This document shows positions 33,023-42,140 of a stretch of DNA of 64,000 nt, one piece after another; the stretch's first letter is position 1; the number at the start of each line of letters is the position of its first letter. This stretch comes from Solicola gregarius (GTDB lineage: Bacteria; Actinomycetota; Actinomycetes; Propionibacteriales; Nocardioidaceae). The notes beneath the pieces are model-generated. The model was not told where the DNA came from and did not search any database. It was given only the letters and a program-made list of their open reading frames with translations. The stretch is from contig NZ_CP094970.1 of the NCBI RefSeq assembly GCF_025790165.1, forward strand, positions 4,402,001 through 4,466,000, given 5' to 3'. The position numbers and the translations under genes were made by a program.

Positions 33023-34585
33023 ATGCCCGCCAATCGCCCGAACAAACCCGACCTCCGCTTCGAGTCCCCGCTGCGACGCGTACGAGTACTTGACCCGGCG
33101 ACCGCGACGCTGGTCGCGGGTAGTCCAATGCCACGCGGCACCGCGTACATCGGCGATCACCTGCTGGTGAACCGGACGTCGAACGACGGCGACCTCCTGC
33201 CGCGCTTGGAGTCGATCGCAGCGGCGTACGACTGGCGCCTCGCGGAGCCGAAAGATGCGCGACGGCCCGTGGTACGCCGACTCGCCGACGACGAGCCGCC
33301 GATCGGCGCGCGGGTTCTCGAGCTGTCGCCCGTTCCGGGACGCGCGGTACGTCCACCCGATGCGTGGGATCTCCTCCAGGCGGCGCGCGCCGAGCTCGGG
33401 CGCGAAGCGGTGCGGTCGGTGGGGCTCGACCATGTGCTGTCGCTCGCGGCCGTCGGAAGCGATCCGTTCCACTCCGGCGACCCGTTCCACAGTGGCGATC
33501 CGTTCCACTCCGGCGACCCCTTCCACAGTGGCGACCCGTTCCACAGCGGCGACGCGAGTGCGCTCTCCTCGTACCTCTGGGCCGGCCACGGTGGCCGTCA
33601 GCCGGTCGCCCTGACGGCACCGCCGCCCGCAGCGCGGACGGGAACGTCCTATCGGCCGGTGGTCGCGGTTCTCGACACCGGCTGCGGCAGTCACCCGTGG
33701 CTCGACCCGGTGGTCAATGGTTCCGTGACGCTCGGCACCCACCCGATCGGCTACACCGACTCGGCGACGGCGCCCGAGGAGCATCCCGACATCGTCGGGC
33801 CGCTTGACGGTTCCCTCGACCCGTTGACGGGTCACGGCACGTTCATCGCAGGCCTGATCCACCAGGCATGCCCGCAGGCAGAGATCCTGAGCTGGCGGAT
33901 CGTGCAGGCGGACGGGATGATCGTAGAGTCCGAGCTCGTCGACTGTCTCACCGATATCGCCGAGCTCGTCCGCCGCAACGCGGTCGGCGAGCCCGATGGT
34001 CGGCGAATAGACGTACTGAACCTCTCGATGGGCTACTACCACGAGACGGCCGCCGATGCGCTGTTCGACACCACGCTGTACGCGCTCCTGGAGCTGATGG
34101 GGGAGTGCGGCACCGTCGTCACCACCTCCGCCGGGAACGACGCGACGACCCGGCTCCGGTTCCCGGCGGCGTTCGCGCCGTGGACCGACGGCGGAGGCAC
34201 CCCGCTGCGAACGGACTGTCTACCGGTGCTTTCGGTCGGAGCGCTCAACCCCGACGACACGGACGCCCTGTTCACGAACACCGGCGCCTGGGTATCGGCT
34301 ATGCGACCCGGTGCCGGGATCGTGAGTACGTTCCCCAAGCTCGACGCAGGGGGCCAGGCCGCCGCGCACACGGTCGTCGACGGGCGGGTTCGCGAGTCGA
34401 TCGATCTCGACGACTTCGCCAGCGGGTTCGCGGTATGGAGCGGCACCTCCTTCGCCGCCCCGGTGCTCGCCGGGCAGATCGCCGCGCGCATCGCAGAGCT
34501 CGCGACCGGCCCCACCTCGACGGTGGACGACTCCATCGCACGTGCGTGGAAGGCCATCACCGACACGACCGCGATCGGACCGTAG
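33023..34585 (+). CDS. S8 (subtilisin-family) serine peptidase
   Basis: This is a 520-residue cytosolic-looking subtilase without a signal peptide. The triad is Asp218 (VAVLDTGCG), His271 (GHGTFIAG) and Ser476 (SGTSFAAP), with the oxyanion Asn in TTSAGNDATT. The N-terminal 145 residues are a separate domain, joined by five tandem copies of DPFHSG (residues 147-176). ATG 33023 follows the small protein stop by two bases. It lies between the sigma pair and the CHAT protease, so it may process one of them. The absence of a secretion signal is unusual for the family. Confidence 0.92.
   Translation: MPANRPNKPDLRFESPLRRVRVLDPATATLVAGSPMPRGTAYIGDHLLVNRTSNDGDLLPRLESIAAAYDWRLAEPKDARRPVVRRLADDEPPIGARVLELSPVPGRAVRPPDAWDLLQAARAELGREAVRSVGLDHVLSLAAVGSDPFHSGDPFHSGDPFHSGDPFHSGDPFHSGDASALSSYLWAGHGGRQPVALTAPPPAARTGTSYRPVVAVLDTGCGSHPWLDPVVNGSVTLGTHPIGYTDSATAPEEHPDIVGPLDGSLDPLTGHGTFIAGLIHQACPQAEILSWRIVQADGMIVESELVDCLTDIAELVRRNAVGEPDGRRIDVLNLSMGYYHETAADALFDTTLYALLELMGECGTVVTTSAGNDATTRLRFPAAFAPWTDGGGTPLRTDCLPVLSVGALNPDDTDALFTNTGAWVSAMRPGAGIVSTFPKLDAGGQAAAHTVVDGRVRESIDLDDFASGFAVWSGTSFAAPVLAGQIAARIAELATGPTSTVDDSIARAWKAITDTTAIGP
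33461..33550 (+). repeat. Five 18-bp in-frame repeats in the S8 peptidase
   Basis: Each unit encodes Asp-Pro-Phe-His-Ser-Gly. Ser codons alternate TCC and AGT in the first four copies, so a 36-bp unit has been duplicated. It forms a His-bearing linker between the N-terminal and protease domains. Confidence 0.9.
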
Positions 34586-37041
34586 CCCTGGCCGCGCTTA
34601 CGGCATCGCAGCTGTACGGCCGAGCTCGCGACGACGAGACCGCGGGGCGGCTTACGCGTGCTGCCTCGCTGTGCCAGGAGGCCCTGCGACGCTCGCCCGA
34701 TGACGACCTACGTACGCGCATCATCGTCACTCTTGCGTACCTCGACGCCGAGCGTGGTGACACCGACGGCGGCATCGCCCGGTGTGAGGGAGTGCTGGCC
34801 CAACCCGACCACCGCGGCGTCGAGCGCGGGCGCACGCTCGCCCAGCTCGGGCTCCTCCTGATGCGGCGCGGAGACGCCGGTCGCGCGCTGGATGCGTTCC
34901 GCACGGCAGTTCCGCTGCTGACGGGCGAGGATGCGTACCTCACCCGGCTGTACCTGAACCGCGGCAACGTATACCTCCAGCGGCTCGACCTCGCGGCCGC
35001 AGAAGCCGATTTCGACCGTGCGCGCGACCATGCCCGCAGCGCCGGCGCCCCGCCGATCGCCGCCAAGGCGTTGCACAATCGCGGCTACGCGCGCCTGCTG
35101 CGTGGCGAGCTCGTCGGGGCGCTCGACGATATGGGCCGGGCGCGGGAGACCCTGGCGCCGTTGTCGGCGGAGAACCTCGCGGTCTGCGACCAGGACCGAG
35201 CCGAGGTACTGCTCGCCGCCGGGTTGATCGACGAGGCCGGCGAGGCGCTGCGCAGCTCGGCCGGAGTGTTCGGGCGCCGCCGGATGCGCCAGCAGCAAGC
35301 CGAGTGCGAGCTCATTCTCGCTCGCCTGCAGCTTCTCGTCGGGGACAGGAACGGCGCCGAACGTAGCGCTCGATCCGCCATGCGCAGGTTCGGCGCGCAT
35401 GGCAGCCACACCTGGGCCCTGCGCGCCGAGGTCACGGTTCATGCCGCCGCGGTCGCCAGCGGTCACGCTGCCCCAGGAACGTCGTCGAGGTGCGAGGAGA
35501 TCGCCGTCGCGCTCGCCGCCGAAGGCTTCCTCGAGCCCGCGACCCGTGCCCGCCTGGTCGCTGCCCTCGCGGAGTGTCGAGCAGGCTCCATCGACGAGAC
35601 GACGGCGCTGCTTGCACACGTACGCCTCACCGCGGCGACGTCGATGTCCAACCGGATGCTCTCGGCGCGTGCTCACGCCGAGCTGTCGCTCGCCCGTGGA
35701 CGCCGATCGAGGGCGCTGGCCCATCTGCGAGGGGCATTGGATCGCCTCGCGGTATGGCAGGCGACGTTCGGCAGTCTCGACCTGCAGGCCGCGTCGGTGA
35801 TCCACGGCCGCGCGTGCGCGCTGCTCGGGCTCCAGTGCGCGGTCGAGGACGGGTCGCTCGCTACCGTGCTGGAGTGGACCGAGCGGGCACGCTCGCTGGC
35901 CGGTCGGGTGCCGGTCGTACGCCCGCCGAGTGACCCCACGGCGGCAGAGCAGCTCGCAGAGCTCCGCGCGCTGCGTACGTCGGCGCATCGCGACAGCGCC
36001 CGCGTCGCGTCGCTCGAGACGGCCGTCCGCGAACGGCTGTGGTCGGCCGGTGCGCCAGAGCCCGCGGAGCCGGTGCGCGTAGACGAGCTACGCGAACGAC
36101 TCCATCGCGACGACGGTACGTACCTCACGTACTTCCATGCGGGCAAGCGCCTCTACGGCCTCGGCGTGACGCCCGGCAGCGAGCGGCTCGTCGACCTCGG
36201 ACCATTGCCATCGACCAGCGAGCTGCTCGACGGGTTGCCCGCCGACCTGGCAATGGTCGCCACCCGCACGTCGGCGTCGATGCATGCAGTCCTCGTCAGC
36301 TCGATCCGGATGCGCCTGGCCCGGATCTCCGAGCGGCTCGTCGGGCCGTTCGCCGACCTCGCCGGCAACGGTCCGGTCGTCCTGTCGGCGACGGGTGAGC
36401 TCGCCGACGTACCGTGGTCCATGCTGCCGGGGCTGGCCGGTCGGCCGCTCACGATCGCCCGCTCGGCGACGTCGTGGGTGCGGGCGCCGCGCGAGGTTCG
36501 CGTACGCCGCCCGGGCTTCGTCGCGGGCCCGAACGTCGAGCGGGCCACCCACGAGGTACGCCGGGCCAGCAGCTGTTGGAGCGGCCACGAAGAGCTCACC
36601 GGCGACGACGCGACCGCCGACGGAGTGCGTGCGCTCGCCGCTCGCGTCGATCTGCTGCACATCGCGGCTCACGGGCGGCACAACGCCCAGAACCCGTTGT
36701 TCTCCGCCCTCGAGCTCGCTGACGGGCCGTGGTTCGGGTACGACATCGACCATCTCGCCCGGATCCCCTCGACGATCGTGCTGTCGGCGTGCGAACTCGG
36801 ACGCTCCGGTGTCAGCGGCGGCAGGGAGACGATCGGGATGACCGTCGCCTGGCTGCACGCCGGCTCGACCTGCGTCATCGCGTCGCCCGCGCCCGTCAAC
36901 GACGATCTGGCGTGCGAGGTGCTCGCCCGAACACACGCCCGGCTCGCCCGCGGTGCCGCGCCCTCGGCGGCGCTCTCGGCGGCCGTCGCCGAGTTTCCCG
37001 ACGAGCCGATTCCGCTGCTGTGTTTCGGCGCGGGCTGGTGA
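34546..37041 (+). CDS. TPR-CHAT caspase-like protease
   Basis: This is an 831-residue protein. Residues 30-430 are tandem TPR-like helical repeats (RAASLCQEALRRSPDD, GRTLAQLGLLLMRRGDAGRALDAF). The C-terminal CHAT domain carries the caspase-like dyad His709 (LHIAAHGRHN) and Cys749 (VLSACELGRSG). The start is uncertain: GTG 34546 overlaps the S8 gene by 40 bases and is the best in-frame candidate. CHAT proteases are often held inactive by their TPR part until a partner triggers them. With an ECF sigma factor, a soluble small protein and an S8 protease in one operon, a proteolytic switch on transcription is likely. The stimulus is unknown. Confidence 0.9.
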   Translation: MEGHHRHDRDRTVALAALTASQLYGRARDDETAGRLTRAASLCQEALRRSPDDDLRTRIIVTLAYLDAERGDTDGGIARCEGVLAQPDHRGVERGRTLAQLGLLLMRRGDAGRALDAFRTAVPLLTGEDAYLTRLYLNRGNVYLQRLDLAAAEADFDRARDHARSAGAPPIAAKALHNRGYARLLRGELVGALDDMGRARETLAPLSAENLAVCDQDRAEVLLAAGLIDEAGEALRSSAGVFGRRRMRQQQAECELILARLQLLVGDRNGAERSARSAMRRFGAHGSHTWALRAEVTVHAAAVASGHAAPGTSSRCEEIAVALAAEGFLEPATRARLVAALAECRAGSIDETTALLAHVRLTAATSMSNRMLSARAHAELSLARGRRSRALAHLRGALDRLAVWQATFGSLDLQAASVIHGRACALLGLQCAVEDGSLATVLEWTERARSLAGRVPVVRPPSDPTAAEQLAELRALRTSAHRDSARVASLETAVRERLWSAGAPEPAEPVRVDELRERLHRDDGTYLTYFHAGKRLYGLGVTPGSERLVDLGPLPSTSELLDGLPADLAMVATRTSASMHAVLVSSIRMRLARISERLVGPFADLAGNGPVVLSATGELADVPWSMLPGLAGRPLTIARSATSWVRAPREVRVRRPGFVAGPNVERATHEVRRASSCWSGHEELTGDDATADGVRALAARVDLLHIAAHGRHNAQNPLFSALELADGPWFGYDIDHLARIPSTIVLSACELGRSGVSGGRETIGMTVAWLHAGSTCVIASPAPVNDDLACEVLARTHARLARGAAPSAALSAAVAEFPDEPIPLLCFGAGW

Positions 37042-37079
37042 GCCGCCTCAAACTGCAACAGGTAATCCGCTTTGCCAGG

Positions 37080-37108
37080 TTGACATCTGCGGTGTGTGTC
37101 GGCAGTCT
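37080..37108 (+). promoter_or_regulatory. Sigma-70-type promoter upstream of lnt
   Basis: TTGACA (37080-37085), 17-base spacer, CAGTCT (37103-37108). The -35 is a perfect consensus and the -10 matches TANNNT except at the first base. Confidence 0.45.
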
Positions 37109-37358
37109 CTGGGAGGAGAGTCCACCAAGCTGAACGGGGTCTCGGGAAGACGGGGACTTCGGGCGCGAGCCGCTTGCTCCTTACCAGAGCGTGTGTGCTC
37201 CGGCCGTGTCGCCGGTTCCGTACTACCGGAGGTGGCGCACGTCAGGAGCCCTGACGCCCAGTAGACAACGGGTGTCGTATCGCATCCAGCGGTTCGGTGT
37301 CCGGTCCGAAGGACGCAGGGCTCTTGGCATGCCACGACGACGCCGTGATCGGCTCCCG

Positions 37359-37364
37359 TACCCT
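37359..37364 (+). promoter_or_regulatory. -10 box of leaderless lnt
   Basis: TACCCT is followed by seven bases and GTG 37372. Confidence 0.4.
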
Positions 37365-37371
37365 TAGTGCC

Positions 37372-38961
37372 GTGGTGGACAGCACGGAGCAGGGCAGCCC
37401 CGCGCCCGGGCGTACCCGGCCCAGGATCCGACTCGCGATGGCCGTCGTCGCCGGCCTGCTCGTCGCATGCGGGTTCAAGCCGGTCGGCTCGCTGATCCTG
37501 TTGCTCATCGGCCTGGTGCTACTGATCGTCGCGCTGCGCGGTGCCACCATCCGACTCGGCGCGTTGCTCGGCCTGGTCTTCGGTCTGGCGCAGTCGGCCC
37601 TGCTCTTCTCCTGGGTGCACGTACTCGGCGTGCACGTATGGATCATCCTCACGATCGTCGAGGCGCTGTACTTCCCGATCTTCGCGGTCGGCTTCGTCCT
37701 TGTCGCGCGGCTGCGTGCCTGGCCGCTATGGGGGGCATGCGTGTGGGTCGCGGTCGAGTACGCGCGTGGGACCTTCCCGCTCGGCGGGTTCCCGTGGGGC
37801 CGCCTCGGCGACGCGACGATCGACACCCCGCTCGAGTCGTACGCCCGCCTGGTCGGCGTTCCCACACTGAGCGGCATCGTCTTCGCGATCGCGGCACTCG
37901 CCGTCTACGCGTGGACGCGGCGGTCGAGCCGGGTCGCCGTCGGCGCAGTGGTGGCCGGACTCGCGGCGACCATCGTCGTCGGGTTCGCCCTTCCGGTCGG
38001 CACGGCCGACCCGGACAAGAACATCCGGGTCGCGCTGATCCAAGGTGACGTACCCGGCCGCGGCGCCGATGGCGAGACGGAGCAGCGGCAGGTCGTCGAC
38101 AACCATGTCGACGCGACCCTCGACCTGGCAGCCGACATCCGCTCGGGGGACGAGGAGCAGGTCGACGTCGTGCTGTGGCCCGAGAACGGGTCCGATCTCG
38201 ACCCGTTCACCGATCCGTCCGTCGGCGCGCAGATCGAACGCGCGGTACGAGCGGTGGGCGTTCCGGTTCTGGTCGGCGCCATCCTCGACGGACCCACCGC
38301 CGACACCCGTAAGAACGTCGGAATCGCCTGGGACCCGCAGACCGGCCCCGGTGACACGTACCAGAAGCGACATCTCGTCCCGTACGGCGAGTACGTGCCC
38401 CTGCGCTCGTTCGCCCGCAAGATCGACGACCGCGTCGACACCGAGATCCCACGCGACATGCTCCCCGGCGACGACTCCGGCGCGCTCCGCCTCGGCCCCG
38501 TCGTCGTGGGCGACATGCTCTGCTTCGACGTCGCGTACCACGACGTGCTGCGTCAGAACATCGACGACGGCGCACAGATGCTCGTGGTGCAGACCAACAA
38601 CTCGGCGTACATCGAGACCGCACAACCCGACCAGCAGTGGGACATCGCGCGGATGCGAGCCATCGAGTCGGGCCGATACATCGCCGTGCCGTCGATCAAC
38701 GGAGTCAGCGGCATCGCCGACGCCGACGGCGATGTGCTGGTGCAGGGCGACAAGGACGTCACGCAGATACTCACCGGCAATGTGGAGACCGCAACGGGCA
38801 TCACACCGGCCATCCGCTTCGGCGGTTGGCTCGAGCTCGTCGCCGGTCTGCTCGGGATCGGCGCCGCAGTCGTGGCCGCCGCCGGACAGCTCCGCGCGCG
38901 CCGTCGTACGCCCGGTGAGGGACCAACGACGACGACGGCCGAGCTGGAGGTGCGGCAGTGA
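37372..38961 (+). CDS. lnt: Apolipoprotein N-acyltransferase Lnt
   Basis: This is a 529-residue membrane enzyme that adds a third acyl chain to lipoproteins. Several hydrophobic helices fill the first 210 residues. The nitrilase-like domain has catalytic Glu in [10 protein letters not shown], Lys in [15 protein letters not shown] and Cys in [16 protein letters not shown] 37372 follows a TACCCT box by seven bases. It would act on the two FKBP lipoproteins in this window. Its TGA overlaps the start of the mannosyltransferase gene; in mycobacteria the two activities can be one protein (Ppm1). Confidence 0.93.
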   Translation: MVDSTEQGSPAPGRTRPRIRLAMAVVAGLLVACGFKPVGSLILLLIGLVLLIVALRGATIRLGALLGLVFGLAQSALLFSWVHVLGVHVWIILTIVEALYFPIFAVGFVLVARLRAWPLWGACVWVAVEYARGTFPLGGFPWGRLGDATIDTPLESYARLVGVPTLSGIVFAIAALAVYAWTRRSSRVAVGAVVAGLAATIVVGFALPVGTADPDKNIRVALIQGDVPGRGADGETEQRQVVDNHVDATLDLAADIRSGDEEQVDVVLWPENGSDLDPFTDPSVGAQIERAVRAVGVPVLVGAILDGPTADTRKNVGIAWDPQTGPGDTYQKRHLVPYGEYVPLRSFARKIDDRVDTEIPRDMLPGDDSGALRLGPVVVGDMLCFDVAYHDVLRQNIDDGAQMLVVQTNNSAYIETAQPDQQWDIARMRAIESGRYIAVPSINGVSGIADADGDVLVQGDKDVTQILTGNVETATGITPAIRFGGWLELVAGLLGIGAAVVAAAGQLRARRRTPGEGPTTTTAELEVRQ

Positions 38962-39717
38962 GCGAGCGTGAGCGGGCCGCACTCGTCATCGTCCCGACCT
39001 ACAACGAGGCCGACAACCTCGGCGAGATCGTGCGACGCGTGCGATCGGCCGAGCCGGCCGCCGACATCCTCGTCGTCGACGACGACTCACCGGACGGCAC
39101 CGGAAAGCTCGCCGACGCGATGGCCGTCGATGACCCGGCCGTCCAGGTGCTTCACCGTGTCGGCAAGCAGGGGCTGGGCGCCGCGTACCTCGCCGGGTTC
39201 GGCTGGGGCCTCGAACGCGGCTACCCCTTCCTCGTCGAGATGGACGCCGACGGTTCGCATCCGCCCGAGCGCCTTCCGACCATGCTCGCCACCGCACGCG
39301 ACGGCGCCGGCCTCGTCATCGGCTCACGGTGGGTACGCGGGGGAGCGGTCCGCAACTGGCCGCTGCACCGGCTGCTGCTGTCGCGCGGGGCGAACACGTA
39401 CGCCCGGTTCGCCCTGGGGATCCCGGTACGCGACGCGACCGCCGGCTACCGGGTGTTCCGACGCGAGACCCTGCTCGCGATCGACCTCGACTCGGTGTCC
39501 TCCCGCGGCTACTGCTTCCAGATCGACCTGACCCTTCGCACCGACGACGCCGGCGTCACCACCCGCGAGGTGCCGATCACCTTCGTCGAGCGCGAACGCG
39601 GCGAGTCGAAGATGAGCGGTTCGATCGTCGTGGAGGCGCTGGTACGCGTCACCCTTGGTGGGGATCTCGCGTCGCCTGCGGGCCGCGTACTCGATACTCA
39701 CCCGACGCGCCACGTAG
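38958..39717 (+). CDS. ppm1: Polyprenol-phosphate mannosyltransferase, 3' end frameshifted
   Basis: This GT2-family enzyme transfers mannose from GDP-mannose to polyprenyl phosphate for mannolipids and protein mannosylation. It has the nucleotide-binding [10 protein letters not shown], the DAD motif in [20 protein letters not shown] and [21 protein letters not shown]. The frame then enters unusual low-GC3 codons. One base fewer near 39655 restores [21 protein letters not shown] and a TAG at 39715-39717, which fits the family. As given, the frame runs on into fxsA, a fusion I do not believe is real. The start GTG overlaps the lnt stop. Confidence 0.82.
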
Positions 39718-39749
39718 GCTGGGAGACAACGCCCGATCCGGGAGAGACC

Positions 39750-40232
39750 ATGAAGAACGTGCGCATCCGGTGGGTACCGGCGGTCCTACTGCTGACACCC
39801 GTCGTCGAGATCGTCGTGATCGTCCTGGTCGCGAACTGGATCGGCTGGGCCGCGACGATCGCCGCGCTTGCGGCGCTGTCCGTGGTCGGCGTCATCCTGA
39901 TGCGCCGCTCGGGACGCCAGGCGTGGGCAGAGCTGTCCCGTGACCGTTCGGTCGGCACGGAACCACCGAGCGGTGTCGTCGATCGTGCACTGACGTTCCT
40001 CGGCGGACTGATCCTCGTGCCACCGGGCTTCGTCAAGGACCTCGTCGCATTGGTGCTGCTGCTGCCGTTCACCCGCCCGCTGGTCCGAAACCGGATCCAG
40101 TCCTGGGCGGTGCGCAAGGGCACGATGTACGTCTCGGCGCCGGGCGACCCGACGATGTCCGCGAGCCGACATGGGCCGACGACCCCGCACGGGCCCGATG
40201 TCGTGCGCGGAGAGGTCATCGACGACGACTGA
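39750..40232 (+). CDS. fxsA: FxsA-family membrane protein
   Basis: This is a 160-residue protein. Two or three hydrophobic helices ([51 protein letters not shown]) match the FxsA family, with the conserved LVPPGFVKD loop. FxsA of E. coli is linked to phage F exclusion when overproduced; the actinobacterial role is unknown. ATG 39750 has GGGAGAG upstream. In the given sequence the upstream mannosyltransferase frame is open into it because of a probable one-base error. Confidence 0.88.
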   Translation: MKNVRIRWVPAVLLLTPVVEIVVIVLVANWIGWAATIAALAALSVVGVILMRRSGRQAWAELSRDRSVGTEPPSGVVDRALTFLGGLILVPPGFVKDLVALVLLLPFTRPLVRNRIQSWAVRKGTMYVSAPGDPTMSASRHGPTTPHGPDVVRGEVIDDD

Positions 40233-40254
40233 GCGGCCAGCGGCATCGCGGGCA

Positions 40255-40302
40255 CAAAAAGGCCCGGGCCGCGCCGTCGGGGGGGAACGACGCGACCCGG
40301 GG
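40255..40302 (-). terminator. Rho-independent terminator of rbpA
   Basis: On the minus strand a GC-rich stem (CCCGGGTCGCGTCG with CGACGGCGCGGCCCGGG) is followed by TTTTT at 40260-40256. It sits between the convergent fxsA and rbpA genes. Confidence 0.7.
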
Positions 40303-40320
40303 GTCTGTGGGGCCTGGCGA

Positions 40321-40704
40321 TCAGGCCGTGCGCTTGCGGCCCTTCGTACGCCGGTGCAGGTGAGCGGGCCCGATCTCGCCACCGCGAAGCAGCTCGAGGC
40401 GCTCGGAGAGAATGTCTTCGAGCTCCTTGATCGAACGACGCTCCAAGAGCATGTCCCAGTGCGTACGTGCGGGCTTTTCCTTTTTCGGCTCCGGCTCAGT
40501 GCCGTCGCTCAGCCGCCCGATCTGCCCGGTGCGGGGGTCTTCCCACTCGAGCGGAATCTCAGCGTCGTCGGCCATGGTCACGGTGAACCGTGTGCCGTCG
40601 GCACGAACGTACTCGACTTCCTGTCGAGGCGCCATCTCGACCCCACGCTCGTCTTCGAAGCTTTGGGTACCGAGTCGCGCTCCACGGAGTGCGCGTTCAG
40701 CCAT
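40321..40704 (-). CDS. rbpA: RNA polymerase-binding protein RbpA
   Basis: This is a 127-residue actinobacterial transcription factor that stabilises housekeeping sigma on RNA polymerase and promoter DNA. The N-terminus MAERALRGARLGTQSFEDERG, the core PRQEVEYVRADG, and the sigma-interaction domain KPARTHWDMLLERRSIKELEDIL are highly characteristic. The C-terminal basic tail GRKRTA may touch DNA. It is convergent with fxsA and has its own terminator. Its presence confirms an actinobacterial source. Confidence 0.97.
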   Translation of the reverse strand: MAERALRGARLGTQSFEDERGVEMAPRQEVEYVRADGTRFTVTMADDAEIPLEWEDPRTGQIGRLSDGTEPEPKKEKPARTHWDMLLERRSIKELEDILSERLELLRGGEIGPAHLHRRTKGRKRTA

Positions 40705-40805
40705 GTGACCCTCCTACGACGGTCCGAATCGTCCTGCCTGCTCTTACCTCATCCAACGTACGGGACTGAAGTGAGATTCCCCTGAGAGGTCCCGAGATGA
40801 GTGAG

Positions 40806-42140
40806 TCAGACCACCTTGGGCTCAAGGTTACCCGCTTCCCGGATCGCGCGTCGAACGTTCAACGGACCCAGGATCGCAAGGCCGATCACGAAGAAGGCGA
40901 TCAGCGCGAAGATCGCGGGACGGTACGAGTCCGTGAGCTGGTGTACGACGCCGAACAGCAAGGTGCCGAGCCAGCTAGTACCGCGCTCGCATGCCTGGTA
41001 GAGCGCGAAGTACTCCGCCTCCCGGCCGCGCGGGATGAGCTGCGAGAACAGCGATCGCGAGAGGGCCTGCGTACCGCCGAGGACGATGCCGATGCCGAGC
41101 GCGAGCACCAGGAACAGCGGCGCGTTCCCCGCGGGCAGGAAGTAGCCGATCGAGACGATCGCCATCCAGCCGACCAGCCCGGCCACGATCATGTTCTTGG
41201 TTCCCGTTCGTCCGGCCAGGCGGCCGAACAGCAGCGCGCCGCCGAACGCAACGAACTGCACCATCAGGATCGCGCCGATCAGGAAACCGGTCTCGAACCC
41301 GAGCGCCTTCTCGCCGTACACCGAGGCCGACGCGATCACGGTCTGGATGCCGTCGTTGAAGAACAGGAAGGCGGCCAGGAACAGCAACGTGCGGGGGTAC
41401 GCGCGCGCCTCGCGTAGCGTCGTGTACAGCCGCCCGAAGCTGCGCCACATCAGGTCGCGCCGGGCATCGGTCACCCGGGGTGGCCGGTCGCGGAGGCCGC
41501 GGAACGGGATGATCGTGAACGCGGCCCACCAAACACCCGCCGACAGCAGGCTGATGCGGACCGCACCCTGGGTGTCCAAGCCGACAGCGTCGTGGGCCGT
41601 CACCAGAACGAGGTTCAGGGCAAGCAGCGTGCCGCCGCCGAGGTACCCGAACGCCCACCCGCGCGACGAGACGACGTCGCGCTCGTCCGGTCCGGCGATG
41701 TCGACCAGGATCGAGTGGTAGATGCTCAGAGACGCCGCACCCGCGACGCTCGAGATCACCAGCAGCACGGCGCCGAGGTGCCAGTTCGAGCCCGCGATGA
41801 AGACCATCGCCGCCGTCGACGCGCTGCCCACCCAGGCGTACGCGCACATCATCCGACGCTTCGACGGGCTGCCGTCGGCGAACGCGCCGACGAGAGGAAC
41901 GAGAACGGCCGAGAGCAACGTACTGAGCGTGATGATGTAGAACACCAGCGAACCGGGCGAGACCGAGACGCCGGCAACGAGGAGGTCGGTATTGCATGGG
42001 TCGTCGGTCGTACCCGGCTCGCCGCAGGCCGCGGTCTCGGCGACGCTCGTGAGGTACGGGGCGAAGAGCACCGCCGTCACGGTCGTGAAGTACGCGGAGT
42101 TGGCCCAGTCGTAGAAGTACCACGACCGCCGCTCGTTCAC
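40806..42140 (-). CDS. MFS transporter, Atg22/UMF1-like
   Basis: This is a 444-residue membrane protein with about twelve hydrophobic segments. The N-terminal RRSWYFYDWANSAYFTTV is the hallmark of the UMF1/Atg22-like branch of the major facilitator superfamily, members of which export amino acids or other small solutes. GTG 42140 is chosen because it overlaps the stop of the upstream GDPD gene as GTGA. GTG 42152 is possible. The substrate is unknown. The order with GDPD suggests a shared transcript. Confidence 0.87.
   Translation of the reverse strand: MNERRSWYFYDWANSAYFTTVTAVLFAPYLTSVAETAACGEPGTTDDPCNTDLLVAGVSVSPGSLVFYIITLSTLLSAVLVPLVGAFADGSPSKRRMMCAYAWVGSASTAAMVFIAGSNWHLGAVLLVISSVAGAASLSIYHSILVDIAGPDERDVVSSRGWAFGYLGGGTLLALNLVLVTAHDAVGLDTQGAVRISLLSAGVWWAAFTIIPFRGLRDRPPRVTDARRDLMWRSFGRLYTTLREARAYPRTLLFLAAFLFFNDGIQTVIASASVYGEKALGFETGFLIGAILMVQFVAFGGALLFGRLAGRTGTKNMIVAGLVGWMAIVSIGYFLPAGNAPLFLVLALGIGIVLGGTQALSRSLFSQLIPRGREAEYFALYQACERGTSWLGTLLFGVVHQLTDSYRPAIFALIAFFVIGLAILGPLNVRRAIREAGNLEPKVV

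Larger units (their letters stand above)
37042..37371 (+). other. 330-base noncoding leader or small RNA region before lnt
   Basis: No convincing coding frame is present. A perfect TTGACA (37080-37085) is followed after 17 bases by CAGTCT (37103-37108), a good sigma-70-type promoter. GGGAGGAGAG at 37111 and a hairpin GTCAGG-AGC-CCTGAC (37241-37255) lie downstream. A transcript from here would have a leader of about 260 bases before lnt, or be a separate small RNA. I recognise no known riboswitch class. Confidence 0.4.

Noticed and set aside
32549-34585. Single fused protein joining the small post-sigma protein to the S8 protease
   Set aside because: The joining stretch is an Arg/Pro/Gly-rich shadow frame, and the +1 frame has a natural end and a separate protease start.
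37100-37140. RNase P RNA, suggested by GAGGAGAGTCC
   Set aside because: The region is too short and lacks the other conserved RNase P segments.
38958-40232. Genuine mannosyltransferase-FxsA fusion
   Set aside because: Codon use collapses before the junction, the alternative frame ends sensibly, and fxsA has its own ribosome site.
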